Shown here: piece by piece, positions 1-8,680 of the stretch
How positions within the stretch are numbered: the first letter of the stretch is position 1
Layout: each line of letters starts with the position of its first letter
Origin: a virus
Strand: one strand, 5' to 3'
Length of the DNA: 27,180 nucleotides
Virus record (IMG/VR): IMGVR_UViG_3300020165_003286
Coordinates: 1 to 27,180 of that record
Program-made: the position numbers and the translations under genes
The notes under the pieces: model-generated
Databases searched by the model: none
The model's input: only the letters and a program-made list of their open reading frames with translations
What the model was told of the DNA's origin: nothing

Positions 1-2
1 AA

Positions 3-119
3 CTCCAAGTCGGCGCGGTCGGGCGAGAGCTCGGTTACGAAGATCCGCTGCATTTCTCACGAGTGTTTCGTAAGATCATGGGCTGCGCCCCTAGTTCAGT
101 TGGCACGCGTGGGTTGTGA
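3..119 (+). CDS. AraC-family transcriptional regulator, C-terminal fragment
   Basis: The window opens inside a reading frame whose last 38 residues match the second helix-turn-helix of AraC/XylS regulators. The stretch from VGRELGYEDPLHFSRVF to the KxxxGCAPS segment is the family signature (GY.d..hFsR.Fkk..G.sPs). The frame ends with TGA at 117-119. The N-terminal ligand-binding part and first HTH lie to the left of the window, so the effector and targets cannot be judged. It reads toward the MsrA-like gene, 100 bases away, which is probably a separate unit. The family call is confident although only the tail is present. Confidence 0.75.
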   Translation, partial: LQVGAVGRELGYEDPLHFSRVFRKIMGCAPSSVGTRGL

Positions 120-219
120 CTTTGATTCAAAAACGTCCGATTGTGCGTGACGTGTGCCACGGCCTGAGCTCTTCTGGGTGTGGGGCGTTGCAAACCAAGC
201 AACGCAATTGCCTGTTCCT

Positions 220-735
220 ATGACAACAAACAATGAAGAGCTTTATTTTGCTGGCGGCTGCTTGTGGGGGGTCCAAGAGTTTTTTCGGCACGTTCCAGGG
301 GTGGTTTTAACCGAAGCAGGTCGAGCCAACGGTGCCACTGCTCAGAGGCAAGGCGACTACAATGGTTATGCCGAATGTGTGCGCACCCAGTTTGATCCAG
401 AGCAGGTATCGGTTGAGCAATTAATCGAGGCCTTGTTTGAAATCATTGATCCTTACAGCCTGAATCGACAGGGCACCGATGTCGGAGCGAAGTACCGGAC
501 TGGTGTGTACAGTAAGGATTCATCCCATCTGCGTAGAGCGAAAGAGTGGATCTGCTCGAGGTCAGATGCGTCGCGGGTCGTGGTCGAAGTGATGCCTCTA
601 ACACACTACGTGAAAAGCGCTGCCGCGCATCAGGATCGACTGACGCGGCGCCCGGATGACTACTGTCACATTCCTAAACAGCTGTTGTACCGTTATCGAA
701 AACCAGCATCTGATGTAGATAAGCGCCCGCTTTAA
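220..735 (+). CDS. msrA: Peptide methionine sulfoxide reductase MsrA-like protein
   Basis: This 171-residue protein would reduce methionine-S-sulfoxide in proteins using thioredoxin-type electron donors in the cytoplasm. The active-site segment AGGCLWG near residues 11-17 holds the catalytic cysteine (Cys14). The family pattern is GCFWG, so a Leu replaces the usual Phe. The segments GYAECVRTQFDP and DPYSLNRQGTDVGAKYR match the family core. Near the C-terminus the usual AE.YHQ.Y motif is altered to SAAAHQDR, losing an acidic residue and a tyrosine, so activity may be altered. ATG 220 is preferred because homology starts just after it. An in-frame GTG at 154 would add 22 unrelated residues. No clear Shine-Dalgarno site is visible. 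The gene appears monocistronic and belongs to the host side of the junction. Confidence 0.8.
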   Translation: MTTNNEELYFAGGCLWGVQEFFRHVPGVVLTEAGRANGATAQRQGDYNGYAECVRTQFDPEQVSVEQLIEALFEIIDPYSLNRQGTDVGAKYRTGVYSKDSSHLRRAKEWICSRSDASRVVVEVMPLTHYVKSAAAHQDRLTRRPDDYCHIPKQLLYRYRKPASDVDKRPL

Positions 736-900
736 TTCGAGCGCTGCGAGAATCCTCATTTAAAAATCCCTCGTTTTTGATACTGAACGTGGTACTCGGC
801 ACGAACTGGTCGCAAATGGCATTTTGTACAGGCATATATGCATTCTCAAACTGAGAGGCAGACTAAGTCCGCACCGTTCGAGTCGCATTCGATATGCTAA

Positions 901-1377
901 TTAGCGGACGACATCGGTCAACTGGGCAAAGGTCAGGTTGGTGCCGGTCAGTTTGGCCCCAGTCATGTTGGCTCTGGTTAGGTTGGCGAATCGCAGGTCG
1001 ACATGGCTCAGGTTGGCATTGGTCAGGTTGGCATCAGTCAGGTTTGCAAAGCTCAAGTCGGAATCGGTCAAGTCGGCATTGCTCAGATTGGCCCCAGTTA
1101 GGTCTGAACGGACTAGGTTAGCACCAGCCAGCTTGGTATCGGATAGCTCGGCACCATTGAGTTCGGCTCCTAGCAGGTGAGCACCGTTGAGATTGGCCCC
1201 AGCCTCTAGGTTCACGCCGCTATACGAGTGAATGCCTTTGCCAGTTTCTGCGCGGTAATTAATTTGGACGAGAGTCCCATCGGTCTTTAGGTAGGTAGCT
1301 GCTGTTAAGGTAGAAGAAAAGATGATGGAAGCAATGGTGGCGAATAAAATAGACTTAAAAGTAGCGGTTTTTTTCAT
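901..1377 (-). CDS. Secreted pentapeptide-repeat protein
   Basis: The protein is about 158 residues from ATG 1377. The start is chosen because MKKTATFKS followed by a hydrophobic stretch of about 15 residues and an alanine-rich end (TLTAAT) forms a typical signal peptide. The longer frame from 1416 adds 13 residues before it. From about residue 55 to the end the sequence is continuous A(D/N)LXX pentapeptides (for example GANLN, GAELS, TDANL, TNANL), which fold as a right-handed quadrilateral beta helix. At the DNA level this gives a run of GGTNAGGTTGGC-like units from about 900 to 1200. The substrate or partner is unknown; such proteins often act as structural or binding modules. Export to the periplasm or surface is inferred from the signal peptide. 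Confidence 0.8.
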   Translation of the reverse strand: MKKTATFKSILFATIASIIFSSTLTAATYLKTDGTLVQINYRAETGKGIHSYSGVNLEAGANLNGAHLLGAELNGAELSDTKLAGANLVRSDLTGANLSNADLTDSDLSFANLTDANLTNANLSHVDLRFANLTRANMTGAKLTGTNLTFAQLTDVVR

Positions 1378-1665
1378 AGTCAAGGTATAAGTAGGGTTGA
1401 TGGTTAGTATTAGCATTTAAACTATAAGTGGGATAAGTCAATCCAATCTATTTTGCCCTGAGTTAAGGCCAAGTATCGGCGAGCAGTAGCGGTAAAGGTG
1501 AATTCGAGTGTCGCGATATTCGCAAATTAAGAGCCTAAGCGAAATTAAAAACCTCAGAATTAATCTGCCAAAGATAAATATCGACCAGTGAAAAGCGGTT
1601 CGCGCTGAGGGTGATTCTTGCATATTGTTATTGGCCAGAGTGATTAGTCTTCGGCGAGCGGGCAC

Positions 1666-1693
1666 AAAAAAAGCCCTGATTACTCAGGGCTTT
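1666..1693 (-). terminator. Rho-independent terminator downstream of the ssrA fragment
   Basis: A perfect 7-bp stem (GCCCTGA at 1673-1679, TCAGGGC at 1684-1690) encloses a 4-base loop. Read on the minus strand it is followed by seven T residues (complement of 1666-1672). It lies 3-4 bases beyond the CCA end of the tmRNA-like fragment and would be the native terminator of that RNA gene. Confidence 0.85.
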
Positions 1694-1696
1694 AAA

Positions 1697-1719
1697 TGGT
1701 GGAGGTGGCGGGAGTCGAA
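1697..1719 (-). other. ssrA: Attachment site: 3'-terminal fragment of ssrA (tmRNA) at an integration junction
   Basis: Read on the minus strand these 23 bases are the T-loop/acceptor half of a tRNA-like end: TTCGACTCCCGCC, then ACCTCCACCA. This closely resembles the 3' end of bacterial tmRNA including the encoded CCA. The rest of the molecule (T-stem partner, tag reading frame, 5' acceptor strand) is missing to the right, where the sequence becomes AT-rich and unrelated. Tyrosine recombinases often integrate into the 3' end of ssrA, leaving an intact copy at one junction and a short 3' duplicate plus the original terminator at the other. This is the duplicate copy. A different tRNA gene is possible because only the terminal arm is seen. 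Confidence 0.7.
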
Positions 1720-1988
1720 TCAGAATGGTGATTTCCTAATGCTGCACGTAATTTCCATTAACATCACTTAATCAGTGCTTTACGAACTTTTACGATTGCA
1801 ACCGAGTGTGGTTAAATGCGGCTTTTTGTCGGTAAATTGGCAAATAATTGGCAAATCCTATGCGGCTTTAGATGATGTAAAATGGCGTCACCAACTTTCG
1901 AAAAACAGCGCCATCGCAGGAGCTGTTGTTTTTTGCTTTATTCACGCTTCCCATCGCAAAGGTAATGACCCATTCAGTTTTTTCCGAG
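1720..1988. repeat. Attachment-region DNA with direct repeats, no convincing gene
   Basis: This stretch lies just inside the presumed att junction. ATTGGCAAAT occurs twice, 11 bases apart, at 1836-1845 and 1847-1856. ATGCGGCTTT occurs at 1816-1825 and 1860-1869. Tandem short repeats beside an att core are typical of arm-type sites for tyrosine integrases. No intact integrase is seen. An ATG at about 1882 opens a short frame beginning MASPTFEK that stops after about 27 residues; it could be a decayed integrase start, but this is weak. Nothing else is recognisable. Confidence 0.4.
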
Positions 1989-2858
1989 TTAGAAAAGCAA
2001 GACGGCCGCTATGTGGCGATGAAAGGGTGAGGGAAGTGGAATTCGACCACAGCGATCTCGGAAGGAAACCACAAAAGTAATGACATGACCCCTTTTTGCC
2101 ACGCAGAGGTAACGGCGGACAAGAAGCTCTGGTGGGATTGACTGATCGATAACCACTCCGCCTTCCCTAGCGTCATTGGGACGATCATAGGGGACATCTT
2201 GTGCGATGTAGCAGCAAAAAAGACTAGCGACATATGCTTCGATGTCTTGTTGAGCGACCATCCAGGCTGTTGGGACCAAATATTCGATGATTGAAGGCTC
2301 ACCTGTATTGTATAGCTGTTCGATCTTGTTGGGTGTCATGCGTGAAGCAATGATACCTAGGAGTTCACTGCCTTTTGCATGACATAAACCTCCTCTCTCC
2401 ATGTGATGTTTAATGGATTTGACCCCGTAAACCTTCCCGGCGTTGTGAGCTGTGTAACCTTCATTTCGCAGTTGCTCGTAGATTGATCTAACCTGTGCTT
2501 CGGCCTCAAACCTTTCAATGGCTTCGAGAAGTATGTCATTCGGGTCACCGACTTTCAGCCCCCCGCATCGGTATTGCTCGCTTTCATAAACTCTGCATCC
2601 ATGGAATGCAGTTATGTAATCAAAATGACTCGGCACCTCTTTGCACAAAAGCTCCAGAGCATAAGGAGCTAATGTAGAATCACCTTCTCTGGCGTCAAGA
2701 AAGCGCCAAAAATTCCGAAAACTCTCTTCGCTTTTACGACATTCCTCGCACACTTCGCGAAGTAACTTACCACCCTCAAGAATACCTTCTATAATATCAA
2801 AATAGACTGAAGGTTTATCAATATTTAGGATTCGTGCTAGTGTTTCAGTAGAACCCAT
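1989..2858 (-). CDS. Unrecognised protein, last gene of the defence operon
   Basis: This 289-residue protein has no family I can name. Its start ATG 2858 has an AAAGGG-type ribosome-binding site about 11 bases upstream, inside the end of the helicase gene; a GTG at 2870 would overlap the helicase stop. Landmarks are FHGCR at residues 85-89 followed by a GGL at 99-101, HAKGSELL around 160-167, and SIPPEL at 240-245. An HG(T/C)R segment followed by GL, then a later GSE, is reminiscent of ADP-ribosyltransferase-like folds, but this is only a hypothesis. The gene is AT-rich (19 of 60 G+C by hand count at 2761-2820, against just over half in its neighbours), suggesting separate acquisition. The last 35 or so residues are encoded across a repeat shared with 12547-12557, so the native C-terminus may be altered. 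Position and tight coupling suggest an effector or accessory role in the operon. Confidence 0.7.
   Translation of the reverse strand: MGSTETLARILNIDKPSVYFDIIEGILEGGKLLREVCEECRKSEESFRNFWRFLDAREGDSTLAPYALELLCKEVPSHFDYITAFHGCRVYESEQYRCGGLKVGDPNDILLEAIERFEAEAQVRSIYEQLRNEGYTAHNAGKVYGVKSIKHHMERGGLCHAKGSELLGIIASRMTPNKIEQLYNTGEPSIIEYLVPTAWMVAQQDIEAYVASLFCCYIAQDVPYDRPNDAREGGVVIDQSIPPELLVRRYLCVAKRGHVITFVVSFRDRCGRIPLPSPFHRHIAAVLLF
2082..2092 (+). repeat. GACATGACCCC repeat, left copy of an inverted pair
   Basis: The 11-base word GACATGACCCC at 2082-2092 is present in inverted orientation at 12547-12557, and similarity extends imperfectly for several bases on each side (A-run on one side, T/A on the other). 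The pair brackets the defence operon. The left copy is translated as part of the C-terminus of the 1989-2858 gene. Related GGGGTCA-type words are typical of REP sequences mobilised by RAYT transposases. Confidence 0.5.
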
Positions 2859-2863
2859 AAGAC

Positions 2864-5677
2864 TTACCACCCTTTGCTCAGGAGCTCCTTAACGGTGATG
2901 GGGTTCACGACTTTGGTGCAGGACTCCCAGTCGGCGTCTTCGACTTTACTATATTTTTCGTCGAAGGGGTTACGTGCGGCTTTGGTTTGATCGATGAGCT
3001 GGTTGGCGGCTGCTTCGTCGTTGAGGGCCAGCTTGACCCAGACATCTTCGAGGGTGTCTGGTATCTGCCCGAAGAGGTCGTGGATGGCTGCGAGGCGATC
3101 CGCTAAGACTTGGTGGACTCGGTCCTCCACTGAGTCTTTGTAACGTAGGTTCGCGATCCAAATTTCTTCGCGGATTTGACCAATACGTTGGATACGTCCT
3201 TTTCTTTGTTCCAAGCGTGTCGGGTTCCACGGAAGGTCAATGTTGATTAGGGTCCCGAGACGCTGGAGATTGAGGCCTTCGGATGCAGCATCAGTGCCTA
3301 GCAATATCTTGAGCTCTCCTGAGCGAACCCATTTCTTGAGATCGTTTCGGTCGACGCGTTGGAAGGTGCCGTTGCGCCAGATGCCGGATCGATTACTGCC
3401 GGCATAGAGACCGATATCAATCGAACTAAACGAGTCGTGCTCGGCTAGTTTGTTGCCGATCCATTTGACGGTGTCGTAGTATTGAGAAAAGAGTATGCAG
3501 CCGAGGTCCATCCAACGTTCTGATGTGCGCTCACCCAGTAGGTATGCCAGTATTTCGTTGAGCTTGGGATCGTAGTCGCGCCGTTCGCGTAGCAGGTCGA
3601 GGCAACGCTTCAGTGACTTGATTTCATCTTCAGTAAAGTCTTTGAATTCACTGTCGCCTTGAGCAGGACGTCCCCTGCGGACCGGAGCTTCGATTGCCGA
3701 CTGATCTTCTTGTGAGTCATCTTCCTCTTCGTCGAGGTCGTCGGGCTCCATATCTAGCAGTTTACAGATCGTTCTGCGCCCGCCTTCCATCGAGCTACCT
3801 AGTCGGCGTAACAGGAGTGTTTTGAAAAAGCCAGCACCCTTGACGCGTTGCTGCAGCAGTTCGGAAAAGTGTTCAGCTTCGTCGTAGGCTTCTTGTAGGT
3901 AGTTGCCTAGCGACAATGCGCTTTCGTCTTCTTCGCCGAAAAGTTTTACGAGAACTTTGGGGAGATAATACGAGTTGGTCGTCGGGTTGACCGTATTCTC
4001 CAAATAGGAGCGAGTGCGTCGGACGATGCAGCGTAGCAGTGGGTTGTGGTGACGTGCGTAGTAGTCGTCGGCAAGCAGTCCATTCTCTAGATTTGAGCGC
4101 TGTCTGGCTCGTGGAATCTTACTGAGACTTTCGGGCTGGAACTGAAACTGGGTATTCGAAGCGTCCAGCGCTTGGCGGATACGCATGATGTGCTGATCCT
4201 CCAAGTAGGTAGGTAGCGGATCGCGCAGGTATTCCCAGCCTTCGCGTGCTGTCTCTGGAATGTGTGTCTCGCCGGTTGATATATCTAGACACGTCGACGC
4301 TCTGAACCACGGGCTGGTTTGAGTCCATCCGCCGAGCACCGCATCGTTGCCATGCGAGAGTATGTGCAGGAGGTCCCAAGCTTCGACGGGGTGTAATTGA
4401 ACAGGCGTCGCTGTTGCGAGCAGCATGCTTTTCGTTTTTGGGCCAATCTGTCGTAGGAAAGCCATGAGCTTATTAGGCTCGGCGGCTTCATTGATCTCCT
4501 CGGAGGAGGCGTCCACTGCGGGGACGTTGCGCCTGCGGGCGCGGTGCGCCTCATCGACGATCACACAGGTATATTTTTGTGAGAGTAACTGATCGACCGC
4601 AGAACCAGCTCCGCTCACTACAAGGCCTTGCGATACGAGCCCTATGCGTCGTGGGCATTTCGTGAGTGCTTTGGCATCTCCTCCCGGATATTCGATTTCA
4701 TTCTCATCGATCCATGACTTACCTGACCAACGTGCAGATGGTAGGTGCAGAAGCTCCATCAGCTCGTCTTGCCATTGTTGCAAGAGAGGCTTTGGTGCGA
4801 GCACGAGGATCGGCCCGCCATCGGGATCATCGATGGCCATCAGCATCGCCGCCATTGCTAGTTGAATCGTCTTTCCTAGGCCCACCTGGTCGGCGAGGAC
4901 TAGGCGTGCACCGCCGAGACGGTGGCGCTCCAGTGCCAGCTTGGAGAAATACTTTTGGTGCGGCCAGAGCCCCTGTTCTTTTCGGTAAACAGGAGTTTCG
5001 ATCGCAGCGGATGCGGCGTCATCGTCCGCATCGTCTGCTGTCTGATCTTGTTGCCATTTATCAGGCTCCACGACTTGGCGTTTGAGGATGCGTCCGACAT
5101 CTTGCTTTATGAAGGGGCACTTGGATAGATCGACGGCACGCGGATCATTCCACAGCGCATCGAATTCTTCCTGCACCCAGTCGATGGTTTTTGGGGAGTC
5201 ATCTTCCCACAGTAGCTCGTAGTTCAGCTTCCAGGCTGAGAGGCTTTCATTGACACTGCCCATAAAGGCGGTGGCACTACCATCCGTTTTGCGGATGACA
5301 CCTGCTTTGCCGTGAATGAGTCCAAATGCGCTGTCGGGCAACACACGCACTTCCAGCTTCTCGCTACTTAAGGCGTCAAACAAAGCTTGGTAGCGGGGGA
5401 GGGCTTTCGGGGACGCAGTTTCGGGCTGTCCAGCACACCAACTTTGCCGCATGGCGGCTTGAGCGGCGGCGGCGGTCTGCATGTCCTCGGGGTCGATGTC
5501 CGAGTTGCAGATGATGCGCACCTTGCCAGTGACGTTCAGGAGTGCTTCGCCCGCCACCTCGAAGAGGCTGGAGCGGAAGTAGCCAGCGATGCGATCATAG
5601 GACTGCGCACCGTCGAGCAGATCATTGAGAACGGCGCGATCGAGGCGGTGACGACGGCTGGAGTGATGCTTCAGCAT
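2864..5677 (-). CDS. PLD-nuclease / SNF2-family helicase fusion protein
   Basis: This 937-residue protein has two parts. Residues about 1-185 form a phospholipase-D-like nuclease domain with one HKD-type motif: HGK at 122-124 and GSVNES at 140-145. Residues about 235-860 form a superfamily 2 SNF2/Rad54-type translocase. Its Walker A is DQVGLGKT at 263-270, its DEAH box is at 375-378, and its motif VI is QRKGRIQRIGQ at about 824-834. A long insert between the two RecA lobes (about residues 520-690) contains an acidic run. This architecture is common in defence loci, where a translocase moves along DNA and a PLD domain cuts or senses ends. The start lies 9 bases after the methyltransferase stop, so the genes are co-transcribed and probably co-translated. 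A single HKD motif means the active nuclease would need to dimerise. Action on invading unmethylated DNA is an inference from context. Confidence 0.88.
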   Translation of the reverse strand: MLKHHSSRRHRLDRAVLNDLLDGAQSYDRIAGYFRSSLFEVAGEALLNVTGKVRIICNSDIDPEDMQTAAAAQAAMRQSWCAGQPETASPKALPRYQALFDALSSEKLEVRVLPDSAFGLIHGKAGVIRKTDGSATAFMGSVNESLSAWKLNYELLWEDDSPKTIDWVQEEFDALWNDPRAVDLSKCPFIKQDVGRILKRQVVEPDKWQQDQTADDADDDAASAAIETPVYRKEQGLWPHQKYFSKLALERHRLGGARLVLADQVGLGKTIQLAMAAMLMAIDDPDGGPILVLAPKPLLQQWQDELMELLHLPSARWSGKSWIDENEIEYPGGDAKALTKCPRRIGLVSQGLVVSGAGSAVDQLLSQKYTCVIVDEAHRARRRNVPAVDASSEEINEAAEPNKLMAFLRQIGPKTKSMLLATATPVQLHPVEAWDLLHILSHGNDAVLGGWTQTSPWFRASTCLDISTGETHIPETAREGWEYLRDPLPTYLEDQHIMRIRQALDASNTQFQFQPESLSKIPRARQRSNLENGLLADDYYARHHNPLLRCIVRRTRSYLENTVNPTTNSYYLPKVLVKLFGEEDESALSLGNYLQEAYDEAEHFSELLQQRVKGAGFFKTLLLRRLGSSMEGGRRTICKLLDMEPDDLDEEEDDSQEDQSAIEAPVRRGRPAQGDSEFKDFTEDEIKSLKRCLDLLRERRDYDPKLNEILAYLLGERTSERWMDLGCILFSQYYDTVKWIGNKLAEHDSFSSIDIGLYAGSNRSGIWRNGTFQRVDRNDLKKWVRSGELKILLGTDAASEGLNLQRLGTLINIDLPWNPTRLEQRKGRIQRIGQIREEIWIANLRYKDSVEDRVHQVLADRLAAIHDLFGQIPDTLEDVWVKLALNDEAAANQLIDQTKAARNPFDEKYSKVEDADWESCTKVVNPITVKELLSKGW

Positions 5678-5686
5678 AAAGGCGCA

Positions 5687-8671
5687 TTAGTCATGGTCAT
5701 TACGTAAGCGCCCTGTCAGGATGCGCGCGGCCTCTGAGTCTTGTTGCCACTCGCGTAGATCTTCGGTGTTACCCAGAGCGGTGAGCCACTCCAGTAGGTA
5801 TACAAATTTCTCACGGTGCGCCCAATAGCCGGGACCAAAGGTATCTCTTAGATATTGGCGACCGGGTTCTGGATCGTTGTCCGCTTGCCCTGTTTCGTGA
5901 ATGGCGAAAAGCAAGTGGCGCAGTGGTGTGCAGCCGAAGGGGTGTGAGCCCGTAACGGCATCGCCGCCATCGACGGCGGGCGCATCGAGGTTTCGTTTGC
6001 CCATGCCTTTGGCGGTTTGCATGCGCGTGCCATTGGCGGTGTCGCTTTTTAACAGTGGGCGAAGGTCTTTGACGCCGAAGCCGCGGGCGAGTTCTTCATA
6101 CATACCTTTGCGGCGTTCGCCACGGCTTTCGATATCGAGGGCGCGGAGGTAGTAACGTTCTACCAGTGTGAGATCGCTCCAGTGTTCTTCGAGACCTTTC
6201 GGGACTAGCGTATCGCAGGCGATGCCAATGGCGCGCTCGATCACTGTTTGGAAAGCGCTCTTTTCATTCTTGCCACGGACGGCGAACACTTCGTGCTCGA
6301 CGTCCTGCCCGTCAAGGCTGGCGTATTGTGTAAGCACCTTGAGTGCGGCGGCGTAGGCCGCGAGGCTGTAGTCGGCATCGTTGAAGTTTGGTTCCGCGTC
6401 TTGATCGAGCGACTGCATGGAGGCGACTTGACGACGCACTTCATCTTCCACTAGCGGATAAACTTCATCGAGGAAGCCTGGTTCAGGACTCACCCGTTTA
6501 CGAAGCACAAGGCAGACCGTGCCTTGCACGTAGTTGCCAGTTTTAAAGCCACCGGCGTCACTTTCAGTGCTGATCGTCCAGGCGGCGGTGGCTTTGAGAT
6601 CAGCGGCCCAGAGAATCATACCTAGATCCGCCCAGACGGCGGGATTCTGGTGAGTGAACTGCACCATTTGCATCCCATTGTCGGGCATATGCGCTGCTAG
6701 ATTTTTATAAATATCTACCATGGAACGACGGAAGTCGTCGCCGTCGCCTCTGACGGCAAGTTCAGCACGTGCATCAGCTACCCATTCAGGAAAAGCGTTG
6801 GGTAGTTGTTTTTCGAACCATGCTAAGAAAAAGTTACCAACTTCGTGGTAGTTCACTGCGTCTGCATAGGGAGGATCTGTAATCCAGAGATCAGAATTTG
6901 CGGTAAGATCACGAGCATCCGCAACTTTAATTTCATGGCTAGTATTACAATTAATGTTTGTGAAATCATCAAACACGTTCCAAGTCGGTCCCATCTTGAT
7001 CATTGGGCGAACAGAATAATTGTAGAATGTATTTAGTGATAGATTGTAGAAAGTGTTATTCCCTTTCTCGTTAGTTTTCTGTGGGAGCCAGCAACAAAGT
7101 TTTGAATTCCAATTTGCGAGATTCAGAATTCCCAAAAGGAAACAAGCGTTAGTTTGTTGGTTTTTTCCTATTTCTGCTGAGACGCAAGCTATTAGGCCAT
7201 GAGTCAATAATTGCCTTGGAGTGAACAGCTGGTGCCAGAATGCCCAGCCACGTTCGCGAATAGGTTGATCTGTATTATACCCGCTAGCAATTGCCATCGA
7301 AGGAATGAATCCTGCTTCCTGCCAATGTTTGAATCGTTCTTGCAATAGCGAAAGCACTGTGGCTTCTCTGCTCAGATCCTCCTCTGTCGGTGCTGCATAG
7401 CGACGAACTTCTTTCGTCTTTCCTTTTGAGTCAGTAATTGTTTTTACCCAGCGGATGCAGTAGAGACGCTCCTGGAATACGTCATAGGGACGCGGGGTTA
7501 TGTCTTCGTTGGTCCAGCGGCGTAAGCCATCTGTGCCGCGCAGAGATTCGATGGACCATGAACGTTCTGAATTAAAAGGGTCGATCACGCGATTTCCGGC
7601 AATTGTAGCTCCTTTCTTCGCTTTGTAGGCCCTAAGTTCTTCATTGCTGACAACTTTAACATCGGGATGCAGGCTGTCAGAATCATCGGCGCGTTTCCAG
7701 TCGGCCACCACCTTTGATTTTTCACCGATCAACCAGCTCGGTGCCAAGGGAATGTAATAGTCGCAGCCTTCAGGTTTTACTTCGACGCAGTAGAGGTAGG
7801 CATCGGCACGCTCGCCTTGCTCGTTGTGTTCGATTCCCCATTTGGTGATCTGAGAATCGGCTTTGGCCAGTGCCTTGGCCTGCGCGTGTATAACTTCTGT
7901 CTGCACTTCTTTGCCACCGCCTAGCAGGTTTAGGCTGGCCCATGTTAGGAGCCCCGCCACGGGGTTGAGGTCGGAGCCAAAGGCTTCGCAACCAATGCGA
8001 GCTGCTTCGAAGGGGATGGACCCGCCGCCACAAAAGCTATCGCCGACGCGTGGCGTGCGCCCAAACTCGCGTTGTCCGAGTTGCTCAACAAGTTCTTGTA
8101 TGTTGTTGGCGGTGGTCTTCAGGTGGCTATTGATGTCACGCCAGGCTGCTTCTGAAGGCCCCGAGACGTTTTCGGGGCGTTCGCAATGAACGAGCCGCTC
8201 TGCATAAGGCATGGCATTGAATTCTTCTCGGTCGCTGATGGGACGCTTACGCTGATTGTCCAGTGTTTCGCGTGCGGTTTCATCGAGTGATAGCCAAATG
8301 AGGTCCAAGGCTTCCTGCTTCTCATCGTCGCTTAAGCCTCGTTGGAAACCGCGGGCGGTGAAGTATTTTTCAGCAATGACTTGCGGCGCGACTTCGACCC
8401 ATGCTTTGACGGGAATGTCGCCTTTCTGACGGTGCCAGGTGCCATCGTCGTCCATCGTTAGAATCTGGAGGAAGATTTCGCGATCTTTCTTTGGATCGTT
8501 CGAGGCCGGCATTAGCATGCCGATGATGGAGGCACGGACGAGGATAAGCGGTTTACGGCCCCACCATTTTCCAAGGCGGGTGAGTGTTTGGCCATTGTTG
8601 GCTTTGCGCTCTTTGTAGGCCTCGGCAGAGAGACGGGCGATGGGAAACTGGGTTTCGATGAAAGATGGCAT
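5687..8671 (-). CDS. DUF1156-type adenine-specific DNA methyltransferase (COG1743-like)
   Basis: This 994-residue protein would transfer a methyl group from S-adenosylmethionine to adenine N6 in DNA. The N-terminal 60 residues (FPIARLSAEAYKERKA, then GRLGKWW-like WGRKP) are the DUF1156 signature. The SAM-binding motif I is DSFCGGGSIPFE at 211-222, followed by DLNPVAG at 234-240. The catalytic DPPY is at 599-602, with the partner segment NYHEVGNFFLAWF after it. About 360 residues separate motif I from DPPY and include the likely target-recognition region. Within it, residues about 445-600 are encoded by markedly AT-rich DNA (18 of 60 G+C at 7021-7080, against 34 of 60 at 6361-6420), suggesting exchange of a specificity segment. 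It lies 9 bases from both neighbours in a single operon. It probably protects host and prophage DNA from the system's own nuclease. Confidence 0.9.
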   Translation of the reverse strand: MPSFIETQFPIARLSAEAYKERKANNGQTLTRLGKWWGRKPLILVRASIIGMLMPASNDPKKDREIFLQILTMDDDGTWHRQKGDIPVKAWVEVAPQVIAEKYFTARGFQRGLSDDEKQEALDLIWLSLDETARETLDNQRKRPISDREEFNAMPYAERLVHCERPENVSGPSEAAWRDINSHLKTTANNIQELVEQLGQREFGRTPRVGDSFCGGGSIPFEAARIGCEAFGSDLNPVAGLLTWASLNLLGGGKEVQTEVIHAQAKALAKADSQITKWGIEHNEQGERADAYLYCVEVKPEGCDYYIPLAPSWLIGEKSKVVADWKRADDSDSLHPDVKVVSNEELRAYKAKKGATIAGNRVIDPFNSERSWSIESLRGTDGLRRWTNEDITPRPYDVFQERLYCIRWVKTITDSKGKTKEVRRYAAPTEEDLSREATVLSLLQERFKHWQEAGFIPSMAIASGYNTDQPIRERGWAFWHQLFTPRQLLTHGLIACVSAEIGKNQQTNACFLLGILNLANWNSKLCCWLPQKTNEKGNNTFYNLSLNTFYNYSVRPMIKMGPTWNVFDDFTNINCNTSHEIKVADARDLTANSDLWITDPPYADAVNYHEVGNFFLAWFEKQLPNAFPEWVADARAELAVRGDGDDFRRSMVDIYKNLAAHMPDNGMQMVQFTHQNPAVWADLGMILWAADLKATAAWTISTESDAGGFKTGNYVQGTVCLVLRKRVSPEPGFLDEVYPLVEDEVRRQVASMQSLDQDAEPNFNDADYSLAAYAAALKVLTQYASLDGQDVEHEVFAVRGKNEKSAFQTVIERAIGIACDTLVPKGLEEHWSDLTLVERYYLRALDIESRGERRKGMYEELARGFGVKDLRPLLKSDTANGTRMQTAKGMGKRNLDAPAVDGGDAVTGSHPFGCTPLRHLLFAIHETGQADNDPEPGRQYLRDTFGPGYWAHREKFVYLLEWLTALGNTEDLREWQQDSEAARILTGRLRNDHD

Positions 8672-8680
8672 AAGAGAAAT

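Noticed and set aside
1438-1665. 75-residue minus-strand frame upstream of the pentapeptide gene
   Set aside because: No domain, no ribosome-binding site, and the start overlaps the edge of the terminator region.
1697-1719. Intact tRNA or tmRNA gene
   Set aside because: Only the acceptor/T-arm half is present; there is no 5' half within 400 bases to the right.
1775-2080. 101-residue plus-strand frame overlapping the defence operon end
   Set aside because: It overlaps the better-supported minus-strand gene and the att repeats, and has no recognisable domain beyond a weak integrase-like hint.
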